In this document: piece after piece, positions 45,104-54,097 of the stretch
Numbering within the stretch: the first letter of the stretch is position 1
Layout: the number at the start of each line of letters is the position of its first letter
Assembly (NCBI RefSeq): GCF_001460635.1
Contig: NZ_LN907858.1
Span: forward strand, 1,426,001-1,490,000
DNA from: Helicobacter typhlonius
GTDB lineage: Bacteria > Campylobacterota > Campylobacteria > Campylobacterales > Helicobacteraceae
Direction: 5' to 3'
Length of the DNA: 64,000 nucleotides
Program-made: the position numbers and the translations under genes
Notes under the pieces: generated by a model
Told to the model about the DNA's origin: nothing
What the model saw: only the letters and a program-made list of their open reading frames with translations
Database searches by the model: none

Positions 45104-45961
45104 ATGAAAATGAGTGAAAAATTCCCGCTTGTAAGCATTATCACAATCGTTTATAATGATAAAAATCATATCAAGGAAACAATGGATTCTGTCGTGGGGC
45201 AGGATTATGAACGCCTTGAATACATCATTATTGATGGTAATAGCAAAGATGGCACGAAAGAATGTATTCAATCTTACATTAGCACACTTTGTGATATTAC
45301 CCACAAAGATGAGGGCAGATTCTATATGGAGGCTACTCATCGCACAAAAGCAAACTTTGCCTTTAAATTCCTAAGTGAGCGTGATAGCGGAATCTATGAT
45401 GCGATGAATAAGGGGATTGATTTAGCCACGGGCGAATGGTGCAACTTTATGAATTGTGGAGATAGATTTTATGATTTAAGTGTTCTTAGAAATATTGCAC
45501 CTCTTCTAGATGAACAATATGGGGTTATAGATGGTGGAGTAGAAATTGTCTATGATGAAAATTACAAGAAAATAAAATATTATAACATCGTTTTTGGACC
45601 CTTTAAAATTGAATTTTGTCATCATCAGGCTTCTTTTATTCAAACACATTTACTAAAAAAATATCTTTACGACAAAGAATTTAAAATACGAGGAGAAATA
45701 GATTTTTTTTCAAAAGTATTTATAAATAATTACAAATGGAAAAAAATACAAACAATTATTGCAACATATAACACATTAGGTATTTCATCAAAAATTACTT
45801 TTACTCAATTCATGGAAGATATTCTAGTGGGTATCAAATATATGAAATATTACTTCTTTACCCATACTTTATACTACTTGTTCTACATTTTGCCACGTGT
45901 TTGTATAAGAAATATTTTACCTAAAAAAATAGCTAATTTTATCCGACAAAGGCTCAAATAA
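45104..45961 (+). CDS. Glycosyltransferase family 2 (WcaE/WcaA-like)
   Basis: A 285-residue GT-A enzyme. It starts PLVSIITIVYNDKNHIKETM, then EYIIIDGNSKDGT (about 43-55) and the acceptor-side SERDSGIYDAMNKGI (about 90-104), typical of colanic-acid-like GT2 enzymes. FMNCGDRFY replaces the usual D-x-D. The first 380 bases have normal local composition, but from about 45,540 the gene becomes very AT-rich and stays so into the next two genes, as if the 3' part was exchanged. Start: ATG 45104 or ATG 45110. Confidence 0.88.
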   Translation: MKMSEKFPLVSIITIVYNDKNHIKETMDSVVGQDYERLEYIIIDGNSKDGTKECIQSYISTLCDITHKDEGRFYMEATHRTKANFAFKFLSERDSGIYDAMNKGIDLATGEWCNFMNCGDRFYDLSVLRNIAPLLDEQYGVIDGGVEIVYDENYKKIKYYNIVFGPFKIEFCHHQASFIQTHLLKKYLYDKEFKIRGEIDFFSKVFINNYKWKKIQTIIATYNTLGISSKITFTQFMEDILVGIKYMKYYFFTHTLYYLFYILPRVCIRNILPKKIANFIRQRLK

Positions 45962-46587
45962 TGTATAAAGCTATTTTTGATATTTGTGGCACACTTTACG
46001 ATTCTAATACAACATTAGATTTTTGTATCTGGCGGTCTAATGGATGTACAAAATTCTTATTGCGCCTACTACGTTCTAGACCGATAATGATACTAAACAA
46101 AATTTCATTTTTATGCCTTAAAAAAGAAATGATACCCATTCGAGATATTTTTATAAGAACATTAAAAGGTGCTCCAAGATATATGCTTTTTAAACAAGCT
46201 AAAGAATTCGTCCATACATTCCTTGTTTCCAAAAGGCGTGAGTGCATTATTTCATTACTCGATAACTTTCAGTCACATAACATTGTTTTTGCTTCTGCTA
46301 CGCTTGATTGTCTTGCCTTTCATATTGCTCAGTACTTTAATATTTCACACTTTGTTTCATCAAAACTCCTCTATAATCAGCAAGAAATCTGCCAAGGAAC
46401 ACTAGAGATCGACTTATTGGGGAATAAACATACGCTTTTTGGGGATATATACTTTGTAGCCACTGATAATTTAGACGATATTTTACTCTGTCAAAAAGCG
46501 CAGAGTTCTGTTATACTCACAAAAAAGAGAAACAAAAAGAAATGGCTTTCTCAAAATCTCAAAAATTCCACTATTATGGAGATATAA
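45961..46587 (+). CDS. HAD-superfamily hydrolase with Cys in motif I
   Basis: A 208-residue HAD protein related to phosphoserine-phosphatase-like types. Motif I reads FDICGTLYDSNTT with D7 but Cys at position 9, where most phosphatases have the acid/base Asp. Motif II may be VFASAT (about 102-107) and motif IV VATDNLDDILL (about 164-174). AT-rich. It overlaps the GT2 stop by 1 base and is followed after 1 base by a UbiA-like membrane gene. HAD-UbiA fusions that handle polyprenyl-phosphate sugars are known, so the pair could work on a lipid-linked sugar; this is inference. Confidence 0.7.
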   Translation: MYKAIFDICGTLYDSNTTLDFCIWRSNGCTKFLLRLLRSRPIMILNKISFLCLKKEMIPIRDIFIRTLKGAPRYMLFKQAKEFVHTFLVSKRRECIISLLDNFQSHNIVFASATLDCLAFHIAQYFNISHFVSSKLLYNQQEICQGTLEIDLLGNKHTLFGDIYFVATDNLDDILLCQKAQSSVILTKKRNKKKWLSQNLKNSTIMEI

Positions 46588-46588
46588 A

Positions 46589-47428
46589 ATGTTTTACACA
46601 ATTAGTTTTGTTCCTTTTATGTATCAATTTTTTACGCGCTTAAAAAGTCTTGTTCATAAAATTTCTTGGATATGTATTTATTTTGTTCCAATCACTATAC
46701 TTTATCTACATTTTGCCCCACAAGAGTCCATTCTTGATTCGCTCCCTATACTTTTAGTGGCTCTTTGCATTACTGATATGATTTATTCTAATGGCTATAT
46801 ACAAAATGATGTCCTTACAATAAAAAATGAAACAAAGCCAACATTACGTCTTCCAACATATCTTCTTTTGAGAATGCGTGAAAAATTTATAGCTATAATG
46901 ATAGGAAGATTTGCTTTAATTTTTATACTATTTTGGCTACTCTCTATGCTTAAATATGAATACTTGTTATATTTTGCTCTTTCAATGATTTTATTACAGC
47001 TACTCTATATCATTTACAATACCCAACGCAATATAACTAACCTTTTGCTTATTCCATTTTTAAGTTTTTTACAATTTTTTTCAATAATACTACCTATCAT
47101 TGATAAAAATTTCTATACTCTTCTAGGACTTTTTGCACTTTATCCACTTCCAAAACTATTAGAATTTAGCACACAAAAACGCTATAAAACTACTATTATC
47201 ACAAGCAAAATTATTACAAATTTTGATATGTTTCGTGTGTTCTATTACACGATATATACAATCCTCTTTGGCATTCTATATCTTTATGAGAAAATAGATT
47301 ATATTTTTTTTGAGCTAGGTGCTTATTATCTCGTATTTCGACTTGTATGTCTAGCTACTTTACAAAACAAATATTTAGCAACCTATATTCAGCACAAACG
47401 CTACAAAAATAATCCACATAAAAAATAA
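46589..47428 (+). CDS. UbiA-like polytopic membrane protein
   Basis: 279 residues, about eight membrane helices. Residues 68-87 (NGYIQNDVLTIKNETKPTLR) resemble the first prenyltransferase motif of the UbiA superfamily (N-D-V-x-D-x-x-x-D...P-T-x-R), with N73-D74 kept but later Asp replaced by Thr and Glu. The decaprenyl-phosphate phosphoribosyltransferase branch is the closest I can name. The second Asp-rich motif is weak (SKIITNFDMFRVF, about 210-222). The gene is very AT-rich and may be acquired. Enzyme activity is uncertain; it could be a divergent or inactive member. Confidence 0.5.
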   Translation: MFYTISFVPFMYQFFTRLKSLVHKISWICIYFVPITILYLHFAPQESILDSLPILLVALCITDMIYSNGYIQNDVLTIKNETKPTLRLPTYLLLRMREKFIAIMIGRFALIFILFWLLSMLKYEYLLYFALSMILLQLLYIIYNTQRNITNLLLIPFLSFLQFFSIILPIIDKNFYTLLGLFALYPLPKLLEFSTQKRYKTTIITSKIITNFDMFRVFYYTIYTILFGILYLYEKIDYIFFELGAYYLVFRLVCLATLQNKYLATYIQHKRYKNNPHKK

Positions 47429-47443
47429 ATTAAAGGATTTACC

Positions 47444-48640
47444 ATGCCACTCTTCTCTATCATTATCCCCACCTACAATGTAGAATCTTACATCGCTCGT
47501 TGTTTAGATTCGTGCATTAATCAAACTTTAGGCGATATTGAAATTTTAGTCATTAATGATTGTGGGAGTGATGATTCTATAAGTATTGCTAAAACTTATG
47601 CGAGTAAAGATTCTAGAATCCGCATTATTCATAATCCCACCAATCTCGGGCTCTTTGCTACACGAATCACAGGAGAGAAAGAGGCACAAGGAACTTATAT
47701 CCTCCACTTAGATGCCGATGACTATCTCACGCTTAATGCGTGTGAGAGGGCATATCAAAAAGCCTCTATGGCTTTAAACTCCACGCCGCTAAGCTCTAAC
47801 ACCCAGTCCCATAGTGAGCAAGAGGAGAAAAATCTCCCTGATATAATCCACTTCCGCCCTGCTTATCGTGGTTCATCTCAAGCAAGTCTAAGTGCAAATT
47901 GCCTCCATAAACTGCGCTATATCCTGCCTACTCGCTTTAGCCACAAACCCCTACAAAACGAGCAAATCGCATATAATTTTTTCCTCAAAAGCACACAATT
48001 TCCTAAATTTACCCTATGGGATAAATGCTATAAAACCTCGCTTATTCGGCAGATTCTCCCTTTTATGGAGTGCTTTATCCCGCTCAAGCTCACAATGGCA
48101 GAGGATATGCTCAAGTTTTTTGCCATTAGCGCACTTGCCAAAAGCTATGTGAGCCTTGATGAGCGGCTTTATATCTACTGTCTCAATCATAGCTCTATCA
48201 CGCAAAATATAAAGGCAAAAGACAAAAAAATCGCAGATATGTGCTATATCAGCGAGGCTCTGCCAAGTCTCGCCACACAGCTAGAGCAAAATACAAAATC
48301 CACAAAATCTCCAAGCCTAATGCCTCAAATCGCAAAGCGTCTATGCCACAATCTCACCGCACTTATCATCTTAGAATCGCGTTTTGATACATCATATACC
48401 ACCGCAGATTCTACAAACTCGCTAGATTCTGCCCTCACAACCCTAAATCAAACACTTGCTCCATTATTAGAATCTCATCTTATCGCTCCTGTGCGCATTC
48501 CACGCTTCATTCCATCAAGCATACTGAAGCATTCGCCTTATTTACGCGCTTGTATCCTTTCACTTCAGTATTGGAATCGCTGCCTCACTTATGTGCGTAT
48601 ATGCGCCTATCTTCTCAGCTTTGGGAGAGTGAAGCTCTAG
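47444..48640 (+). CDS. Glycosyltransferase family 2
   Basis: 398 residues. The GT-A core is clear: FSIIIPTYNVESYIARCLDS (about 4-23), ILVINDCGSDDS and LHLDADDYL (about 86-94) with the D-x-D metal site. The region from about 115 to 290 contains Ser-rich linkers and MAEDMLKFFAISAL, as in WaaG/CpsJ-like LPS or capsule transferases. The C-terminus (about 370-398) is amphipathic. AAAGGA precedes the ATG. Base composition returns to normal here, and several AGATTCTA words are present, unlike the two preceding genes. Confidence 0.88.
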   Translation: MPLFSIIIPTYNVESYIARCLDSCINQTLGDIEILVINDCGSDDSISIAKTYASKDSRIRIIHNPTNLGLFATRITGEKEAQGTYILHLDADDYLTLNACERAYQKASMALNSTPLSSNTQSHSEQEEKNLPDIIHFRPAYRGSSQASLSANCLHKLRYILPTRFSHKPLQNEQIAYNFFLKSTQFPKFTLWDKCYKTSLIRQILPFMECFIPLKLTMAEDMLKFFAISALAKSYVSLDERLYIYCLNHSSITQNIKAKDKKIADMCYISEALPSLATQLEQNTKSTKSPSLMPQIAKRLCHNLTALIILESRFDTSYTTADSTNSLDSALTTLNQTLAPLLESHLIAPVRIPRFIPSSILKHSPYLRACILSLQYWNRCLTYVRICAYLLSFGRVKL

Positions 48641-48687
48641 CTTATTTTGAAAAATGCTAAAACTTAAGCCTTTGTCTTTCTCCGTGC

Positions 48688-49917
48688 TTATTTGTGGCGT
48701 AAAATCCACAGCGCAATCTCATCAGCCAAAAAAAGCTCATTTGCCACAAGATAGCTTATCTTTTCACACATTTCACCCTTACACTTTTCACGCTCTCTTG
48801 ATTGTTTTGCTAAGATTCTGCCCTGCTTTGCACCCTCACACTCTAGCAAATGACATTTGCCCTCATCAAGCAAAAATCGCAGTGGAGGCTTTTTAAAATC
48901 ACTTACTTCAAGTCCGCAGCCTATGGATTCCCCCGCCTCTATACATTCTTGCCACGCTTGATTTTCTTGCTCTAATGGCGCAAGTTTTAGCCACGCACCC
49001 CTGCTCATGCGTAGCCCTAGCATAAGGTTTTCAATCTGTATGTCTTCCACACTCAAATGCTCATTAAAACGCGCGGTGGGCGATTTGATATATTCTTTAA
49101 GATTTGGATATGCCCGCATTCGCACACGCCCCACACGCCCCACCGCCGAAGCCCCGCACCCGAGATACTCTCGCCCCTGCCAATAGCCCATATTGTGAGC
49201 GCATTGCGTTTGTGTATTGCGCGTATAATTTGACACTTCATACTGCATAAATCCCTGCGCTTGTAGCCAATCACGCGCATAAAAGCTCAATGCCTCATCA
49301 ACATTTCCGCGCACCACATTTGTTTGCCCTGCAAAGCGTGAGCCTTCATCAATACTTAGCGCATAAAGCGATAGGTGGCTTATGGGGAGATTCAAAACCT
49401 GTGTAAGGTCGGATTCTAAGATATTATAAGAATCTAGAGGTGTTATCATCATATCGCAATTTATATTCGTAAATCCTGCATTGTAGGCACTCTCCACGCG
49501 ATGAAAAATATCTTTTGCGCTATGGTCGCGCTCCAAATAGGCTAATTTTGGCGCATAAAAGCTCTGCACACCTATGCTTAGTCGATTTGCACCTAATGCG
49601 CGTAAATCCCTGCACCACTGCGGATTGAGGAGATTGACATTAGATTCAATACTGATTTCGCAAGTCTCTTCAAGCCTCGCATACGCACGGATCTGAGTAA
49701 AGATTTTCTCATAATGTATAGAATCTAAGAGATTTGGTGTGCCTCCACCAATAAAAATCGAGCTTAACACATAATCTTTACCTTTTAGAATCTGTGCTAA
49801 ATCCACGCACAAAGCCTCTATGTAGGATTCAAAATAAGTCTCTTTATTCACAAAAGAGGTAAAAGCGCAGTATCCGCACTTACTCGCGCAAAATGGTATG
49901 TGAATATAAAGTAGCAT
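48688..49917 (-). CDS. hemW: HemW-like radical SAM protein (coproporphyrinogen III oxidase-like)
   Basis: A 409-residue radical SAM protein. The [4Fe-4S] motif is HIPFCASKCGYCAF (C-x3-C-x2-C, about 6-19). GGGTPNLLD (about 57-65), RLSIGVQSF (about 113-121) and the HemW/HemN pattern YEVSNYTRN...CAHNMGYWQGREYLGCGASAVG follow. HemN-specific N-terminal residues are absent, so the heme chaperone HemW is more likely than true HemN. The C-terminus is longer than usual. It is convergent with the second glycosyltransferase. Confidence 0.9.
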   Translation of the reverse strand: MLLYIHIPFCASKCGYCAFTSFVNKETYFESYIEALCVDLAQILKGKDYVLSSIFIGGGTPNLLDSIHYEKIFTQIRAYARLEETCEISIESNVNLLNPQWCRDLRALGANRLSIGVQSFYAPKLAYLERDHSAKDIFHRVESAYNAGFTNINCDMMITPLDSYNILESDLTQVLNLPISHLSLYALSIDEGSRFAGQTNVVRGNVDEALSFYARDWLQAQGFMQYEVSNYTRNTQTQCAHNMGYWQGREYLGCGASAVGRVGRVRMRAYPNLKEYIKSPTARFNEHLSVEDIQIENLMLGLRMSRGAWLKLAPLEQENQAWQECIEAGESIGCGLEVSDFKKPPLRFLLDEGKCHLLECEGAKQGRILAKQSREREKCKGEMCEKISYLVANELFLADEIALWILRHK

Positions 49918-49970
49918 ACTCTTACAATCCCCTTAAACTCGCCTCGCTTAAAATATTATATATTGTAGCG

Positions 49971-49976
49971 TATAAT
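49971..49976 (+). promoter_or_regulatory. rppH: -10 box of the rppH operon promoter
   Basis: TATAAT with AT-rich DNA upstream, 30 bases before the rppH ATG. It probably starts the rppH to folP run. Confidence 0.5.
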
Positions 49977-50005
49977 GCCATAAACAATTCGCAAAAGGTA
50001 TAGCA

Positions 50006-50500
50006 ATGAGCGCAGAGCAAAGCAATGATGTAAAGCCAAAAAGATACCGCCCAAATGTCGCTGCCATAATTTTATCAAGCACCTATCCTAGCGAATATAG
50101 ATTCTTTATTGCTCACCGCACAGATATTAAAGGCGCGTGGCAGTTTCCACAAGGGGGCATTGATGAGGGTGAAAGCCCAAGAGATGCGCTATTACGAGAA
50201 TTAGAAGAAGAAATAGGCACAAATGATGTAGAAATCATCAGTGAATGCCCCGAGTGGGTGCAGTATGACTTCCCAAACACTATGCCAAAAAAGATGTATA
50301 AGGGCTATGACGGACAGAGGCAAAAATACTTCCTCGTGCGTATCAAAGACGAATCTAAAATCAATCTCCAAACCGATATACCGGAGTTTGATAAATATCA
50401 ATTTGTAAGCATAGATGAGATATTTCAGTATGTTACGCATTTTAAAAGAGATACATATAAAAAAATTTTAGACTATTTTAAAAAAGAGGGCTGTATATAA
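50006..50500 (+). CDS. rppH: RNA pyrophosphohydrolase (Nudix, RppH/NudA)
   Basis: RppH removes pyrophosphate from mRNA 5' ends and so starts decay. The 164-residue protein has the Nudix box GGIDEGESPRDALLRELEEEIG (about 50-71) with the metal-binding REL-x-EE-x-G. FPQGGID precedes it, and PEWVQYDFPNT (about 82-92) is typical of RppH. H. pylori has the same gene next to lysC as I recall. It is followed by a hairpin at 50501-50523. Confidence 0.95.
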   Translation: MSAEQSNDVKPKRYRPNVAAIILSSTYPSEYRFFIAHRTDIKGAWQFPQGGIDEGESPRDALLRELEEEIGTNDVEIISECPEWVQYDFPNTMPKKMYKGYDGQRQKYFLVRIKDESKINLQTDIPEFDKYQFVSIDEIFQYVTHFKRDTYKKILDYFKKEGCI

Positions 50501-50523
50501 AGAATCTTAAGCAATAAGATTCT
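50501..50523. repeat. Inverted repeat after rppH, variant of the AGATTCTA word
   Basis: AGAATCTTA (50501-50509) and TAAGATTCT (50515-50523), a perfect 9-bp stem with a 5-base loop right after the rppH stop. No T-run follows. It may attenuate between rppH and lysC. Confidence 0.65.
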
Positions 50524-50561
50524 ATGATTAGCATTTTTAATTTTATACATTAAGGACTACT

Positions 50562-51767
50562 ATGCTCATCGTGCAAAAATATGGTGGCACAAGTATGGGG
50601 GATTGTGACAGAATCTACAATGTTGCTAAACGCGTTACCAAAAGCAAGGCTTTAGGGCATAGCCTTGTCGTAGTCGTATCTGCAATGAGCGGAGATACAG
50701 ATAGACTTATTAACTTTACACAGCATTTCACGCCACTGCCTAACACACGCGAAGTCGATATGGTGCTTAGCTCTGGAGAGCGCGTAACCGCAGCACTCCT
50801 TGCCATAGCTTTAGAATCTATGGGAATTAAGGCAATTTCACTTAGTGGTAGGGGTGCTGGGATTGTTACGGATAATTTTCACACAAAAGCGCGTATAGAA
50901 TATGTGGATACCACGAAAATCTTTCACTTGCTTAATGAAGGGTATGTCGTTGTCGTGGCAGGATTTCAAGGGATTTCTACAAAGGGAGAAGTTACGACTT
51001 TGGGGCGCGGCGGAAGCGATTTATCAGCAGTTGCGCTAGCAGGTGCGCTCAATGCGACAAAATGTGAAATTTATAGCGATGTAGATGGCGTATATACGAC
51101 TGACCCACGCATTGTTAAAGAAGCAAAAAAGCTAGACAAAATTAGCTATGATGAAATGCTAGAGCTCGCATCTATGGGAGCAAAAGTTTTACTTAATCGT
51201 TCGGTAGAGCTTGCTAAGAAGCTTAATGTCAGGCTATATTGCGCGAGTTCTTTTAGCGAAAATGAAGGCACACTTATTACTAAAGAGGAGGATATAATGG
51301 AAAAACCAATTGTTAGCGGTGTGGCACTCGATAACAATCAAGCACGAGTGAGCCTTGCTGATGTGCTTGACCGCCCGGGCATTGCGGCGGATATTTTTGG
51401 GCTTTTGGCAGATAATAACATTAATGTGGATATGATTGTGCAAACAATCGGGCGCGATGGCAAAACAGATATTGATTTTACGATTCCAAAGACAGAGGTG
51501 CAGCTCACACAGCAAGTGCTAGAAAAATTTAAAAATGATTTTGGCAGTATAGAATACGACAATAATATCGCTAAGGTGTCGATTGTAGGTGTGGGTATGA
51601 AATCACACTCTGGCGTGGCAAGCACAGCTTTTAAAGCATTGGCGGAGGATAATATCAATATTATGATGATAAGCACGAGTGAGATTAAAATCTCTATGAT
51701 TATCAATGCAGAATTTGCTCAAGACGCGGTGCGTAAGCTCCATAGCGTATATAGACTAGAAGAATAG
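50562..51767 (+). CDS. lysC: Aspartate kinase
   Basis: It phosphorylates aspartate, the entry to lysine, diaminopimelate, threonine and methionine. The 401 residues have VQKYGGTSMG (3-12), the active-site VTTLGRGGSDLSAVALAGAL (about 145-164), and a VDGVYTTDPRIV segment. Two C-terminal ACT domains (about 265-401), used for feedback control, follow. A GTG or ATG inside could start a separate regulatory subunit, as in some bacteria; ATG 51298 (TKEEDIMEKPIVSGVA) is preceded by GAGGA. Confidence 0.97.
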   Translation: MLIVQKYGGTSMGDCDRIYNVAKRVTKSKALGHSLVVVVSAMSGDTDRLINFTQHFTPLPNTREVDMVLSSGERVTAALLAIALESMGIKAISLSGRGAGIVTDNFHTKARIEYVDTTKIFHLLNEGYVVVVAGFQGISTKGEVTTLGRGGSDLSAVALAGALNATKCEIYSDVDGVYTTDPRIVKEAKKLDKISYDEMLELASMGAKVLLNRSVELAKKLNVRLYCASSFSENEGTLITKEEDIMEKPIVSGVALDNNQARVSLADVLDRPGIAADIFGLLADNNINVDMIVQTIGRDGKTDIDFTIPKTEVQLTQQVLEKFKNDFGSIEYDNNIAKVSIVGVGMKSHSGVASTAFKALAEDNINIMMISTSEIKISMIINAEFAQDAVRKLHSVYRLEE

Positions 51768-51774
51768 GCAGAGA

Positions 51775-52323
51775 ATGGAAAATATCAGTGATTGGCTTTT
51801 GAATACCATACGCGAGGACGAAAAAAGAGGCGTAATGAGTGGGTGGATAGAGGAAAAGCGATTTTTGCTTTTGCCACATATGGTGCGGCTCATTACGCAC
51901 ATATTGCAAGGCAGGAGTGTTATCGTGCTCACAGACAGACAACATCAATGGTTTGGCACATACATTACCCAACACATCAATCAGCACCACAAGGGACGAC
52001 CATTTTTGCCCGTCATTGAAATCACACATTTGCGCGATATGATAGATTCTAATGCACAAGGCAACGATATGAAAGGCTTTAAACTTATTAGCAATATGCT
52101 TGATATGATGTATGGCAACTATAAAATATGGTATATAGGCAAAAAGAGCATATATGCAACCTTTGCAAAAGAGTGCGGAGACGGGTGGCACTGGATATTT
52201 GACGAAAATGAAATTTTTAACCCTACAGATGAATACCTCGATTATAAGCTTCTCATACTTTTTAAACTCTTTGACAGGGCGATATTGTGCGCGCTCCTCA
52301 ATAAAATCTCGCTTGATATATAG
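51775..52323 (+). CDS. hobA: DnaA-binding initiation protein HobA
   Basis: HobA is the epsilonproteobacterial partner of DnaA that organises its oligomer at oriC. The 182 residues and position between lysC and holB match the H. pylori gene known as hobA. Recognisable segments are SDWLLNTIREDEKRGVMSGW (about 5-24) and VIVLTDRQHQWFGTYIT (about 49-65). No catalytic motif is expected; it has a SIS-like fold. The ATG follows lysC by 7 bases. Confidence 0.85.
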   Translation: MENISDWLLNTIREDEKRGVMSGWIEEKRFLLLPHMVRLITHILQGRSVIVLTDRQHQWFGTYITQHINQHHKGRPFLPVIEITHLRDMIDSNAQGNDMKGFKLISNMLDMMYGNYKIWYIGKKSIYATFAKECGDGWHWIFDENEIFNPTDEYLDYKLLILFKLFDRAILCALLNKISLDI

Positions 52324-52340
52324 ACATAAAGAAGCGTAAG

Positions 52341-52961
52341 ATGACCGGGATTATACACATTACACCTTTTGCAAAGGAACTTATAGACGAGCTCATTGCC
52401 GAACGCGAAGAGCAGTATTATGAAATTTTTGAACGAGAGGATTTTAAGATTGATGATGCAAAGGAAGTCATAGCAAAAAGTTATCTCACTTACGAACAGG
52501 AAATGCTCATTATCATCTGTGCAAATAAATACAATATTGCCGCACAAAATGCACTCCTCAAAATCATCGAGGAACCGCCACCTTTGGTGCAGTTTATTAT
52601 CATCGCTAAGAATAAAAATGCACTTATTCCTACAATTCGTTCTCGTATGAGTATTACCATACACAAACACAAGGCGGAGATGCCACCATTTGAACTTGAT
52701 GTATCAAGGCTAAGTTTAGAATCTATCTATAACTTTTGCAAACAAAATGACAGCGCACAACACAGCAAAGAGGATATTAAGCTTAGGATTCAATCTCTAC
52801 TTTTCGCCCTCTATGAAGCACAAATAAAGCTTACCCAAAAAGAACTCACCCTCTTTGATAGAGCCATTGCCCTTAATCAAAATGATGCCACCGAAAAACA
52901 AAACTATATTTTTCTCCCTCTCCTTTTACGAATCTACCACAAACAAAAGGGACGGCAATGA
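52341..52961 (+). CDS. holB: DNA polymerase III delta-prime subunit
   Basis: Delta-prime is a clamp-loader subunit. The 206-residue protein is short relative to E. coli (334), as in Helicobacter. EMLIIICANKYNIAAQNALLK (about 54) runs into IIEEPPP (about 75), the AAA+ delta-prime motif normally LLKtlEEPP. IRSRM (about 100-104) follows, the SRC arginine-finger region with Met in place of Cys. No Walker A is expected. It sits between hobA and folP; folP overlaps by 4 bases. Confidence 0.85.
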   Translation: MTGIIHITPFAKELIDELIAEREEQYYEIFEREDFKIDDAKEVIAKSYLTYEQEMLIIICANKYNIAAQNALLKIIEEPPPLVQFIIIAKNKNALIPTIRSRMSITIHKHKAEMPPFELDVSRLSLESIYNFCKQNDSAQHSKEDIKLRIQSLLFALYEAQIKLTQKELTLFDRAIALNQNDATEKQNYIFLPLLLRIYHKQKGRQ

Positions 52962-54097
52962 CTATACAAAGGCTAGATTCCCATAGCATTTTAGACAATA
53001 TTAAATCCATAGGCGCAGATTCTATGGGGCAGAAGATTATGGGTAAAAAGGCACAAATGCTTGGCTTTGAAATAAAAGATTTGGGCTTTGAAGCGATGAA
53101 TATTTTAAAGCAAGAGGCACTAAGTGTTGGGGCAGAATGTGCCACACCAAAAGAGTGCATCACGCATAAAGGTGAGCATATTGCCCTGCTTTTTGGCACA
53201 CGAAGCAATATAGAAAAAATACTCCCAAAACTCGCAATGCAACCCTTTGGCTTAAAAGCACTCAAAAAAGCATTAGAATCTCATCTCTACGCTTCTCAAC
53301 GCATAGCACACCAACAAACCATTATGGCAATCATCAATGTTACACCCGATAGCTTTTATGAAAATTCACGGAAAGACGCACAGGGCGCGATAGATAGAAT
53401 CCACACCTTAATACAAAAAGAAGTGGGGATTATCGATATTGGTGCGGCAAGCTCACGCCAGGGCAGTGAGCTAATAGACACAGATGTGGAAATTGAGCGT
53501 CTCACGCCTGTGATAGAGCATATTGCTACAAATAAATTATATGAAAAAATCGATTTTAGCATTGATACCTACAATGCTAAAACAGCTGAATATGCCCTCT
53601 CTCACGGATTTAAAATTATTAATGATGTAAGCGGACTAAGTGAATCCCAAATGATAGAGGTCGCTGCACAATACAACGCACGGGTGGTTCTAATGCACAC
53701 TAAAGGCACACCAAAACAAATGCAGAGCCTCACACACACCTATAAGAATCTTTTTGATGATATTGATACATTTTTTGCAGAAAAAATTACTGCGCTAGGA
53801 CAAGCGGGGGTAAAAGATCTTATTATTGATATTGGCTTTGGCTTTGCAAAAGATGAGACACAAAATATCGCCCTTATCAAACACTTATCGCATTTTCAGC
53901 ATTTTGGACTACCATTACTCGTGGGGGCTAGTCGCAAAAACACCATTGGCAAAATTACAGGTAGAGAGACCAAAGATAGACTCGCCGGAACTTTGGCTAT
54001 GCACCTCTACGCCTTGCAAAATGGAGCGAATATCCTCCGCATACACGATGAAGATTCGCACATTGATATGCTCAAAATCTATAAGGCAATGCAATGA
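52958..54097 (+). CDS. folP: Dihydropteroate synthase with N-terminal extension
   Basis: It joins pterin and para-aminobenzoate in folate synthesis, the target of sulfonamides. The 379 residues are about 100 longer than E. coli FolP. Residues 1-115 are an extension seen in Helicobacter/Campylobacter; its function is unknown. The catalytic part has MAIINVTPDSFYENSR (about 127-142), DIGAASSR (about 166-173), INDVSGL (about 222-228) and LVGASRKNTIG (about 320-330). ATGA overlaps join it to holB and to the next gene. Confidence 0.93.
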   Translation: MTIQRLDSHSILDNIKSIGADSMGQKIMGKKAQMLGFEIKDLGFEAMNILKQEALSVGAECATPKECITHKGEHIALLFGTRSNIEKILPKLAMQPFGLKALKKALESHLYASQRIAHQQTIMAIINVTPDSFYENSRKDAQGAIDRIHTLIQKEVGIIDIGAASSRQGSELIDTDVEIERLTPVIEHIATNKLYEKIDFSIDTYNAKTAEYALSHGFKIINDVSGLSESQMIEVAAQYNARVVLMHTKGTPKQMQSLTHTYKNLFDDIDTFFAEKITALGQAGVKDLIIDIGFGFAKDETQNIALIKHLSHFQHFGLPLLVGASRKNTIGKITGRETKDRLAGTLAMHLYALQNGANILRIHDEDSHIDMLKIYKAMQ

